DNA of 64,000 bases from Trichuris trichiura (lineage: Eukaryota > Nematoda > Enoplea > Trichinellida > Trichuridae): positions 248,001 to 312,000 of the forward strand of contig JBAJFE010000060.1 of assembly GCA_037903355.1 (NCBI GenBank), in the 5' to 3' direction. Below, piece by piece: positions 24,939-36,682 of this stretch. The stretch's first letter is position 1. Every line of letters starts with the position of its first letter. The position numbers and the translations under genes are program-made. Below the pieces are notes generated by a model, which saw only the letters and a list, made by a program, of their open reading frames with translations, was not told the DNA's origin and did no database searches.

Positions 24939-27900
24939 TGCCTCCTGTTGCCCACGGAGGGGCGGAGGTCTTTTCCTGCCGTTAACAAATTGAATTTTTT
25001 GGCATATACAAACCGGTCTCAACTGTAAGTGACCGCACATTTTCTGCTTTTCAGCTCACCTCTGCCTATGACCAATCAATCCTCCGCACAGCTGTTTGAT
25101 TAGGATATTTTTTACGGAGCGGTGTCTCTATCTATGTTTCTATTTCGTTCTATAGAAAAGGCTTTAAAGATATTAGAATTCCTTTCCAGCCGGTCTTGCT
25201 TCGATTCATAATCCAGTTACGAAGGTTATCAGTGCCTCCTGTAAGGCGTAGCTCTCATTTTTGTCAAGTTTAGAATAATCTTTCGAAAAGGACAGGTATG
25301 AACGAAGCTGCCAGACTCGTCTTTTCAGATTGTTAGGCTTAAAACTACATTGAACCCAATAATTTCTTGTACGGGTGTGTCAAGTTTCATAGTTCTGTAC
25401 GAATGAAAATTCCGCGCAGAAATCTTATACGTTAAGTGTGAAAGCGCTTTGAGGTTAAGCTTGTCCTGCCCTCAGCATCACAACGAATGAAAAAACGTGA
25501 GATAGAAGTGGGACAAAAATGATCAATGTATCGTTGCTGCCAATACCTTGGCGTTCCTGTACGCTTTTCATTATTGCCAAAGAGTTTTCTTCATACAGAA
25601 GAATGAAGTTACGTGTGCTTGTTGCGAAAAGCTTTGTTTTTCAAATATGTCGGCCTAGGAAGCTTCTTTGAAAAGCTAAGGATGAAACTGGAAATTTTCC
25701 TTTGAAACCCTGGAGCTGCACTTTAAAGTCAGAAGTAGTATCATTAGTTTGTGAAAAGTTCAATTTAAAGTCCTTTTTAGTTTTCTATAGTCCTTCCACT
25801 GTGTGAACAAATTACTATGAATCTCTCTAGTCAATGGTTCTGCTGCGATTTGGAGATGCAATCCTACGCTGACAGTATTGAAATATGTCTTACGCTGATG
25901 AGTAAGGATAGATTGTTTCAAACATGCAAGAGTTTAATTGCTGCAGTTGCCCAAAACATTTGCAGCTGCACGTGAACCTGCTGTCGAGAACAGCTATTTT
26001 TTCCGTATAGGCTTACGCTAGAAGACTGATGATTTGTTCTTGCAAGATGAAGATTTTGATCAAACCTTCTTATCAAAGTATTTGCCTGCTTAGGAAAAGT
26101 AGAAAACGCATTGCCATGCGGAAGAATACTGAATTTAGCAGTTGCGAGGATAACGTAGCGGAATTTTAAGCGTAAAGGTAAAATTGCAATCTCTAAACTC
26201 CGCGAATTTCAAGCGTCATAGATTGACAAAACAGTTACTGCATGATCTATCTGAAGTCGCTTTTATCACATTTCTGAAAAGGAAAAAGGGTTAACAAAAG
26301 CAGAAGACAACCCTTTGATCTAAGTTAAAATTTTTTCACCTCTAATAAGGAGTACCACTGTTTAGCACGTTAAGCTTTGTAAATTGGACCTCTTCACGGT
26401 TTCATTTCTGTAAGCAAAGGGTTACCCGTTGCCATGCTTGAGGCCCAATTTAATAAGTTGTTTCTTCAATGCACCTAAAGGTTAGACGATGCAGCCGAGC
26501 TGAAATGACCCACGAGCTCAATCACGAAACGATCTTATTTTGAGCTTGACCGCTTTAGGTTAGGGCCCTGAATCGTAATGCTCAATTTTGTTCCCACTCT
26601 AACAGCAGCATGTATTCTATTACCCTACTGCATCTGCGAAGCAGTCTTTCTTTCACTGATAAAACTAGCAGAGCAGAGATGCGAAATGCCATCTCGAAGG
26701 TTATACTGAGGAATAGGTTAAGCTGATTCACCAATCTGAGAATTTGAGAAGGTTAGAGACTGAAATATTGAAGCAACTAAAAGTGGAGACTAACAGAATA
26801 ATCGCTAAAAAATGGCAAAGGTTAGTTTTCGTGAACAAGGATGAATTTACAAGCGATCTTTAGGAAGAAGGGGTTTAAAGTTGTTTTCATTGTTCGTTAG
26901 ATATTTTTGTGATGGACAATTAGCGTTCCAAGCTAACGCTTAAAATGGGAAAACCTTCCAGGAAAAGCAACATCGTCAGTCGAGTATCGTGTAAAAGAAT
27001 ACTCAGCGAAAACGAAACGATAAACTGTCCTAAAAGCGAACTAACGATGCAGCTACTCCCCGAAATATAATCTTAGATAAACAGTTAGTTAAGTCAGCTG
27101 TTCCAATGCGCTAATTATATGAGATGAAATCCTTCATGAATCTGTCTGCCGTATCGACTGGTGAATCGGGGTCTTCCTTTCGGAAAATATGGATTTTACT
27201 CAATGAGTACTATGCGGTTGCTTTGAAAAATTAACTTTAATATGCTTAGAATTTGGTGAATATTTTAGATTTATGTGATTTGTTTAGGATGGTTGCAAAA
27301 TCTAGAGTTCTTTTAATGTCTTTTCATGGCGGCTGAGTTCTTTTAATCTATCTGTTCTTTCCCTAGGTTTAACCCAAAATTTGTTAGTGCGTGTTTCTTG
27401 GTATTCACGTGTGAAAGCATTGTTACTTTGTCAAATTTTTACAATGCTATATTCCACATGCTACACCAGGAGACAATTCACTGTTTTTTTCTGCAAGAAG
27501 ATTTCCTAGGAAGTGAAGAGTTTCGTCTGAAGCATGCTTCAATGGTAACAGTTGAAGCTTTGACTTAACAATTTTACACCGCGGCAGGACATGTGACGCG
27601 TCTTATATCAGAGGAGAAATTGATACAGCAATAAGTAAAAGTTCTAAGTAAAATGAGCATTAATTTTCTTTATGCGTTGCACAGTGCAATGGTGGTGTTA
27701 AGTTTCCAATTCTAGCAGCTTTCTTTCTTTTCGCATGGGCTTTTACTTTAACATTTTATTGTTTAATATTACATTCACCTTTTTATGTGAAGCATTTTAA
27801 ATTTTAGCTATATCGTGAAAGTAACAAACATACTTCTCGATTTTTGTAAAGACATCGTCCGATGCTCATGTTACCTTAACAATACTGAAGGCTTGAATAG

Positions 27901-28560
27901 AAATTCTAGACGCTAACTATTGAGGGTACGTACAGCATCCATCGCTTACAGAAGACGGCATGCATCTGCTCTGTGCTGTGGGGCAATCAAATTATTTATA
28001 CTGTAATAATATATTCTCCATTATAAAGCTTTTACTAAATGTTGCCACAGATAAAATGAGCTGCGTTTGCCATATCTTAATATTAAGTTTGAGTTCCTTC
28101 GCCAGCCTAATTGTCAGAGTTGGTGGAAAAAATGAAAAACTTGTCAGGTGATCAGCTATTAATGCCATTCTGCGTCCTTTCGAAACTTGCTAGATCGGCC
28201 TTTTCGCGGTTAACCGACTCCTTAGAAAATATCCCCTTTATAAAGTGCGTTTTTCAAGCAACAGTGAAGCTAAGTAAAGCTATTTCCTCACGCGCGTTAT
28301 GCTATGCACCGTTTAGTTCAATCTAATGTCATTCTGTCCCATTAGGTGACAGACGTAGCCGCATAATGTCACATGCACATTACGCATTTCTGCGTTATGA
28401 CAGCGTGCGTTAACCTTCATAGTTGCCTGGTAAGGACTTAACCGGTAAGCATATTTTTCAACGACAGCGTCCGTTTCATACAAAATTAAGTCGGGCATGG
28501 CATAGATGCATTTCATCACTATTGTCACTTATTGAAATCAAAGTAACTGTGAGAGTAGCC

Positions 28561-28791
28561 AATAGTCGCGTGAGCTATCTGGACGTTCACCGTTACGAAT
28601 TGGTGCATTTCTCGAATTCTTACTTAACGACAAACAGCACAGAGGTCAGCCGCTACGTCGACTTCTTGAATGCATGCCAGTGTGCCTATTTGGTGTCTCA
28701 TGCAGCAGATTTGATGAACCATTCTTCCATCTCACTCATCTTTTATGGCTTCCCAAAAGTGCCGTACCTAGTGACTGCTCTTTGTGCAGGT
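28561..28791 (+). other. Weak exon candidate, unknown
   Basis: Part of a long open frame (28423-28848) that lacks an early ATG. This middle portion has codon choice that looks coding and ends at CTTTGTGCAG|GTAGAA, a possible donor. It includes SRYVDFLNACQCAYLVSH. No family is recognised and no convincing acceptor is seen. It may be an exon of an unrecognised gene or chance. Confidence 0.2.
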
Positions 28792-31089
28792 AGAAAATTA
28801 CTATGCTTATTTCGCTTTACTATCTACTATTTTTATGTGTTCATTTAAAGGTTTTCCAAAATTATTGCTTTCTTATGCATAAAACTTCAAGGTTATTGTA
28901 AAATTCTTCGCAACATCATTCGTTCATCAATGTTCATGGGCATTTATCGAATTGCTTTTCTCAAAAAAGAGACGCCAGTTTGGCAAAGGAATGCTACTGT
29001 GCATTAAGCTATGAGTTTCAAAAAATATGGCAGCGAAGTAAGTCACAGTCTTTAAAGGCGGTGTGAATTTAAACTAATGAATTCATATTTTTTGCGCTAA
29101 TGGCTGCTGTTAAATTTTCAGAAGTTTCGCGTATTGTTAAAGTTCAAAAGAATTTTTTCCTTACAATCTTTGCATTCCATCAGTTTCTGCTTTTCGTGGG
29201 TGCTATCTAAGTTACAAATGGAGCAGAATCAATAAGAAGTGCCAACGGCTTCATCATCATGGGCTTCAACGACTTTCAACTCTCTATCACCTCTCGCTAA
29301 AGTAAAACTTCTGCGTGTGGACCGGAAACACTACGCGGCTAAAGCTTAAAAATTGTCTTTTCAATTTCATAGAATAAGTAAGTGATTCAGAAGTTGCTTC
29401 ACGTTGTCAGACTTTGCATGTGCATTAGTGAAATGTTTCGTGAAAGAAGTCATCTGCTCTCAGAACATGTAATACTTTGAAGGAAAGAACACGTAATGGC
29501 AATTTCAATGTAGTACGTATGTACGTACTTTGGCTTACATAGTTCGTTGCGGTTGGAATGGAAGTATTACCTAGTCAACTTCAAAAGACGCTAATGAACA
29601 TAATATTGCAACGTGTCACGCAAAAGTTAGTGCGGAGAAAGTTCACAGTAAATGCACCCGCTGCACTGACACTGAGATGCTTTGCATTGATCAAATGCAC
29701 CGAAGTCACTTTTAACTACCCAGCTTGTAACTAATGTAACGAATTACTGCAGTGTTAGCAAATTATTCATATTTTTTCTTGTATATTTTGCACTAGCGGT
29801 CTGTGTGCTTTTGATTTCTAGGTTTGCAAAATTTTGAGAACATTGTTCGTAGCATCTGTCGTATTATCAAGTAGTAGTCCGTGCACGTCTGGTGTCTCAA
29901 TACGTCAGTTGTGAACTTAACCGGTTTCCCTAAGAGTTGCAAATGGGAACATGAATTATTAATTTCATATTCACTATCAAACGGTACAATTTAACACTCT
30001 CGCGTTTTGACAGAACACCCGTTCTGTCAGCAGCCAGATATTTGGAACAAACACGTATAAAGGCAGGCCTAATACAAGAAAAATTAACTCTCGCGTTTTC
30101 TCTTTATTCACGTTAGTATCGCATCTTGAGCAGGTAAACTTTTGTTGAATACTACCAGCAACTACTACAGTATTCACAGAAAAGTTAGGTATGTAGAACA
30201 GCTTTTTAAGAACAATCTGATCAACCCACCAGTAGAAAGCTTAACAAGTAGAGCAGACATATAATGAACAAAGAATTCATTCAGGTTCGCCTTACCTTGA
30301 CCGTACCTCCCAGTCATCAATTCATGGTTTTTAACCACAATTACTTTCACTCCTAGCATCTTTGTTTCACGGTTTGAAAGGGCACGTCACTTAAATGTCA
30401 AAGAAACCAGCAATAAACATTTTTATCCACTGATGGCAGTGGCAAGCGCTTAGTTTGGAAATCGATATTTAGTGACAAATAAGGGCGTTTTATGGGTCAA
30501 CAGCAACTGGCTTGTAGTTCAATAATTCAGCTATAGAAAAGGTTCCAAACGGAAAAAACATTTTTTTACATACTGTTTTTTCTAAAGTGATTCATATTAA
30601 TCAAACTACCGCTGACATTCCTGTCCATTTTTGAACGCCTAATTGTTTCACGATTTCCTTAGAATGAGACAAGGTTGCTTAGTGCGTAAGAATTGTTTTC
30701 AAACTTCACTTGAGATCTCAAATGCGGCAAGTGATAACGCTCTTTCTGCCTTGTCAATAGTTCTGTGAAAATATTTATACGTCTCAAATTCTTTTTTGTT
30801 ACATGTCACGTGTTGCGTTCTGTCAGCTGTTTAGCTCAGATCAAAAATATGCAGCCGCGATTATGCAGTAACGCAAGCATACTACGGCTCTAAACAGTCG
30901 TTTCTTTGCGAACCTATGTCCATGTTTACACCGCGATGTAAAGAATATTCACTTTTTATTACAGCATATTACTAAGATGAAATGAGAAACAGCCAAATTC
31001 ACTCAGCACGAAATAATTTGTATGCTTAGAATACTTCCGTTATTTGAGGAATTTTCCACTGCTTCTCACGCTTTTCATGTGCCGAGTAT

Positions 31090-31331
31090 AAGTAACTAAA
31101 GGAAGCAACTGTTCTAACAACGGGTGAATGAGCGTTTATTAGGTAAACATTTAGAGCCATATCTAACTTTTCTACGTTTCAGAACCCTTTAGTTTCGTCG
31201 TCCGTCCCTTCCATTTCTCTGACGGCGGAAGATGGGTCTTCTGAAAGCTAAGAAAAGTTAGTTGCGGTCCTGAATTTTCATCTAATCTCTCATCTATCTG
31301 TTGGCTGAACAGCAGTTTTTCATTTAGTTAC
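31090..31331. repeat. Foldback element of about 240 bp
   Basis: The left arm starts GTAACTAAAGGAAGCAACTG and contains AACGGGTGAATGAGCG and TTATTAGG. The right arm, reversed and complemented, reads GTAACTAAATGAAAAACTGC and contains CCAACAGATAGATGAGAG. Inner segments around TCTAACTTTTCT also pair, so nearly the whole element folds back. It shares ends and core with the element at 23.4 kb. Confidence 0.65.
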
Positions 31332-31517
31332 ACATACTGGCTAATGAATAAACTGCTTTTAACGGTTCGTTAAATTTCATATTTACGCTTCCATTTTCCT
31401 TCATGGGCAACGAAACTGTTTACTTGTATACACACCGAAAGCGTGCAACTCTAGCGGAGCTTTCACAGCTTGTTATGCTTCGTTTTCAACGATGACAGAC
31501 AACGGGTTTGAGAACAG

Positions 31518-31596
31518 GATTTTTTCTTTATTTTTTACGGAAATCTTGTTTTCCGGATTTCGAGAACGAGATTTCCGTAAAAAAAGAAAAAACTTC
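31518..31596. repeat. Hairpin with 35-bp imperfect arms
   Basis: The left arm (about 31519-31553) contains TTTTTTACGGAAATCTTG and the right arm (about 31561-31595) contains CGAGATTTCCGTAAAAAAAG, so they pair over about 35 bp with few mismatches and a spacer of under 10 bp. The ACGGAAATCT stem resembles the TACGGAAT stem of the 21.9-kb element. Confidence 0.7.
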
Positions 31597-34500
31597 ATAC
31601 GAATAAACTCCCGGTAAAAAACAATGCGTCACCAACTTAAAATGAGAGCGCCGTTATTAATATTTAAATATCAAACTGCTGATGCAGTGTTTGGACGTGG
31701 CCAGGGGCTAGAAGGAACGGTCAAAACGGAAAAGTAAGTATTTGGGAATCTTTTCCGAGGTTTCAAAATTGGACCGTCCATTCTAGGTTTCTAATCTGAG
31801 TCCTTATCCAACAGAAAGGATACGGTTTCCAAGACATTAACTTGACAGTAGGAGCACCCTATAGTGTTTTACTTTTCACTCAGGTGGCAGTCTGAAACTT
31901 ATCTCAACATTTTATGTTCAGGCACAGCAAATGCGTGCTTCAGCTTGATCTAAGGTTTGTCTGAGCTATAATAATGATCCAGTAGTCATCGCATCAAATG
32001 CGTGCTTCTTCTAAACAAGTGCATGATTTTTCATTCCGACATTTATCTTGCGGAAAAGAGAAACCTTATTTCTTCGAGGCTTTCAGTACTTCTCTCATCA
32101 TCAACAAAGCAAACGATAAAATATCATCTTGTATTACCTATAATATTTCGTTCACGATGGAACAGGTGCAGTCTAAAGGTTTCGACGAAATAAAATTAAT
32201 TTTTTCCATTTGTGGCCATGTTTTTCCGTGAAATAAACTTTGAAACTACTTTTGGGTAGCAGATTCAGATGCCACAAACAGAACAAGGCTGTCTTCACTT
32301 TTCGAAGGATTAAAACTTCTTGTTTTCAGCGATCAAGTGCATATGGTTTCAAGTTCCATTTCGTTAGTAGCTTAACTCACTGAGTCATTAATACCTGACT
32401 TCCTTTTGCAAACCGTCGCGATGGACTTTGTGCGTCATTTTCACAGTAGGTTCCGCAGGGAACGGTAAAAATTTTCCAATAGGGGCCACTTGTCAGCGGG
32501 GGCACTTGTCGATAAGAAACAAAAACCTGTGCCGCTGTGTGAATCCCTTAAGTCCTCACAGATCTTCTAACGGAATTTACGAGCGAAAACGTTTTTTGTT
32601 CATGAGAAACATTGTATACACTATAGGAAAATTCTCATAAATTGCCCATTTGCCGTGTCTGTCAGAGTTTACACTGTGTTTGCAGACTTCAGAGTAACCT
32701 GAAATGCCGTTTCGAAATATCAATGTGGAATAAACAAAACGCGTATTCAGAGTTCTTTTTCCCGTAGTTTTATTCGCCTTGGAATTTACAGAAAGAAAAA
32801 ACCTGTCCGATATTTAAGAGGAATAAAGAAGTTCCCGATTCATGTTTTTTAACATGAGGAAGACAGTTTTGTCGGAAATGCGCTTGAACGGAAGTTCCCG
32901 GGACGCCCAGTGTTTATAACAATCTCTGACTGCTATTTTGAAAAATTATTGCACCCAAAGAAACCGTTATAAAAACTTACGTTCTGAAAGTTTTCATTTC
33001 ATTCGTGCTAATTTTATCCTTTGTTAGGGTGAACTCTGAACTCATTCCGTCACCTCAGCTAATAATTGATTGCGTTGACTATTTAAACGGCAAAAAGTTT
33101 CCATGGGAAAATAGTTCCCTATTGATACTAGCTTACCCACAGAAAAACCGCCAGAACTAGTCCGTTGCTCATTGCCAATCATTTCAAAGGCTTTTATTTG
33201 TTCGCTAACCCTAAATCTGCTTTTTTTTATTTATTTTCGTGGTTAAATACCACACCTCATGAATCAGCGCAGAGAATTCCGCAGTTATGGTCGACTGTTC
33301 GCTTGAAATTTTTTAAAAATGTTAAACGAACTTCTATCGTGAAGTTTTCACGTTGCCAATTTCGACCTGTAAATTTTTATGCGTTTACTTGATCAGAAAA
33401 CAACCTACTAACGAGCGAATGAGCAGTTGCTAAAATTTAGCAAAGCACAACGTTTACTGAAAAACTAGAACTCTTCTGAAGTACTCATCAGCGTATAAGT
33501 TGGTTGTGAGAAATCAGTTTATGAATATAAATCATGTACTCACATAAATTCTCCTGGCGGTCATTTTATTCAAACTAGCATTCCCGCCCGTTGCACGGAT
33601 GCTTCAGTTTTTCTATTCAATGGCTTACGTAACCTTTCTGACAGTTATAAATCTGTTAGTCGCTGCAGTGATAGACATTTTTGGTAGACAGGTTATGAAG
33701 TGTCAAATATGTGGTAAGAGAGGCCAGCTGTTTAAGCGTTTCACAAAAAGCAACAGATAAACTATACACCAGAGTTCAGGGCATAATAAACCTTGAAAAT
33801 GAAATGAAGTTAGCATGAGTATGCTTCCACGGCGAAACACTGACCTATACATTGAAGAGAAGTTATGTACTTTCAACAATTTTCATTCCTTGTAATTGTT
33901 AAAAAACCATTCTAGTTTCCTCAACAATACTTTCAACAGAGACATTTGCGAATGGTAAGACTGCGGGCGTTCGATTGCCACTTAGTTAGAAGTTCACTCA
34001 AAAGGAGTGAGACAAAGTAGTGACATCACGTGTAGGTCATTGTGCCAAGGTTAGACTAGACGGCTGAAACGACAAGTTATAGTACAGGCTTGGCCCTGAT
34101 CACGTGTTGTCACTTCATTAGGAACTCATTTGTGCAAGACTGGAAATACTTCACTCCTCACGGGCAAGGTGGCTATTTTTCTTGTGCTCAAGAAGCTGAG
34201 ATCGCAACACTTACCTTCAGCATCGGAAGGTTTCTTTCCTATTTTCTGGCTCAAGGCTTTCTTTTACTTAACAACTTGAAATATTGGTTTCCTGCTTAAA
34301 ATTCACGCAGTAACAATCTGTCCCTGTTCTCATGCATGTATAACACAATTTTTTCCCAAGTCTAACCTTGAGAGAAAGGATTCAGCATGACTAAGTGCTC
34401 AGGCGAAGACAATGGAAGCGCGCTAACATAATGACGAATTATGCCCTGCACAACAAGCTGAGATGGCTTTTGAACTTATTATAGGCATAGTGGATCGATC

Positions 34501-36411
34501 TGCACCACTATACAAACTAGTTCCCACTGCTTCTATGCATAGCTTCTCAGAAAGAACGTGGAGCTAAGGATTGTATAAGCAAATTGAAATTCTCGCAGTC
34601 GAGTTTCAACGAACACTGAGTCAGAAAGGATTAAACATCTGTATGCGTATACGTTTGCAAATGAGCATTTTATGGTAGAAACGACTGAATCAAAGGCGTC
34701 GTGAACATTAAGCTCAAACTGCTATCGCAAGAAGACACCATTTGGAAAATGATTTTCAGCGTACTACTGCATTTTTAGCCTTAATCCTTCGAGTTGTGTT
34801 TTAAATGACAGGACTGAAGTGCGTGCGTTTTTCTGCTGAATGAATATTAAGTAAAGTATTCATAGAATGAGAACAGTTTGCAAATACCATGTATGCTTCA
34901 CTGAAACAATAAATTACAGCCGGAAAAAATGAACCTAGATCAAATGCATTCCATGTTGTTAGTGACGTGTTTTTTCAGAACGGCTACGAAAAATACAGAA
35001 TATATTCTCTAATAGTAAGTCTGAGATAGGCTGGTATTAATTCTATGAGATCTTCCTTCAATAGATGCTTTCATATTGATATTATTATTGTTCACAAAAA
35101 TACGTCTGTACGATTCCTGTGTTGAAAAAGGAATGCTTCATTTACTTGTGTCAATGTTTAGGCTGCTCGTTGAAGCAGGATGAGCTCTTCCGATTCCAGC
35201 AGGATGATGTGTCCTGAAACGACTGCCTCCATGACTTCAACTGCCGCATTCACTTCAAAAATGCACAGCTGGGGAAAGCGTAGTCGGAGCTGTGGAAATG
35301 CAAGACGAAATTTAACCAGCCTTTACGCGGCAGTGGTAAGCTATCGTTAGTTTATTTCAACCCCCTCAAAAAGGTAACGAACAGAAAGGAAGCGCCTTAA
35401 ACGAGTTCCCATAAAATCAGCGAGCAAACTACGATTTTTCCATGAAATGACGCATGAGGAACGCTTCATTTCAAGCCTACACAGCTGGCTGGTCACTGCT
35501 ATTAGTAAAATGCTTCAGCAAAGTTTAAGTGGAAGAGTTAAGAATTATGCTTAAAAAGACTGAGAAACAATCTATTTTGTAAGGAATAGCCGTAGCTTGG
35601 CAAAATTAAATAGCAGTGTGTTCTTTCAAACTCTGAACTAAAGAAATGCTACGTTTTCAAAGTATCTGAATGGTGTTTTAACGGCGAAAAGGTCAAACGT
35701 TTGGCACGGTTCTGCACTGGCTTGGCTGAACATATGGTTAATGTGCTTCAATACATTTAAGGCACATCTTTTGTTCAGAAGATGATATTGTGGGGAACGT
35801 GCCGTGCTATCATCTGCCTTCCTATCTTTCCTTATTTGTAATGCGCAAAACTTGGATCTTGTCCCACATAAGACAAATATAATATTTCCAATAGCCTACG
35901 TGGTTTCTTGTCGTCTATTGTTAAAGGTAAATATAACCTGTAAGTGAAAGCATTTGCTGTTTTAGCGGGTGTTATAAAAGCTTTGCTCTGACAACAACCT
36001 ATTCAGATAGGAAGACTATAAACGTTTGCAAGTTTTCAGTCAAGGTGATGTAGACAAGTCCATCTGGCGATAGGCATTCATTTTTGACTCTTTGATCAAA
36101 CTTAGAAAAGCTATGCTTGTTGAGATTTGTGGATTGACGAGGAAAGAAAGAATGCGTAAAATTATATTTTCAACCATAAACATAACCCTTTAAACAATTA
36201 TTTTCTATGCCAATGCATTTCATTGTTTAATGGTGCCAATTTTTTGCAGTATAAGGAAAACTTTGTTTATCCCGGGGCTTTCAGGCTGGGCATGAACAGT
36301 TATCAGCGGGTCAATATTTTAGGCTAATCATCTCGACTTAAAGATAATCTAAGCATTCCTCATACGGTGAATAAGTGCTTTCCTTGCGCTATGTTGATAC
36401 TGTTGCTTTAG

Positions 36412-36682
36412 AAACTATCAAGTGCAGCAGAAAGCAGTTTCTTTGTGAATGTTTGCACAGAAGCCACAAACTGTGCGAATGGCAGCGATGACTCTGACGG
36501 TTCATGTTGCGAAACGCTTGTCGCAATAAAGGGAGTGACCTTGAAGGACGCATTAGCTGGGCTGACGAAGAAGTATCAATTTAATATAGAAAGAATCAAC
36601 ATTTTCCTCAAATCTTCCAACACGCCACTGCCTCTAGAAACTGACACTTCTTTTCTTGGTGGATTGAAGGTGTTCCTGAGAA
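36412..36682 (+). CDS. RBD-like exon of the RhoGEF
   Basis: This isolated exon carries the ubiquitin-fold Ras-binding-like domain found N-terminal in PLEKHG5: GVTLKDALAGLTKKYQFNIE, then INIFLKSSNTPLPL and FLGGLKVFLR. It ends at a donor GAA|GTAAGT in phase 1. The acceptor is uncertain (after TTGCTTTAG at 36411, or after AAAGCAG at 36437). It lies more than 4 kb from the DH exons, so the assignment to the same gene rests on family domain order. Confidence 0.7.

Larger units (their letters stand above)
15913..36411. other. Large region without recognised gene
   Basis: About 20 kb separates the MyoD gene from the first recognised RhoGEF exon. It may be intergenic, or may contain 5' exons and long first introns of the RhoGEF, whose start codon was not found. 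Inverted-repeat elements at 21.9, 23.4, 31.1 and 31.5 kb and three weak coding candidates (about 16.6-17.0, 24.8 and 28.6 kb) are listed separately. No tRNA, rRNA or transposase was seen. Confidence 0.5.
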
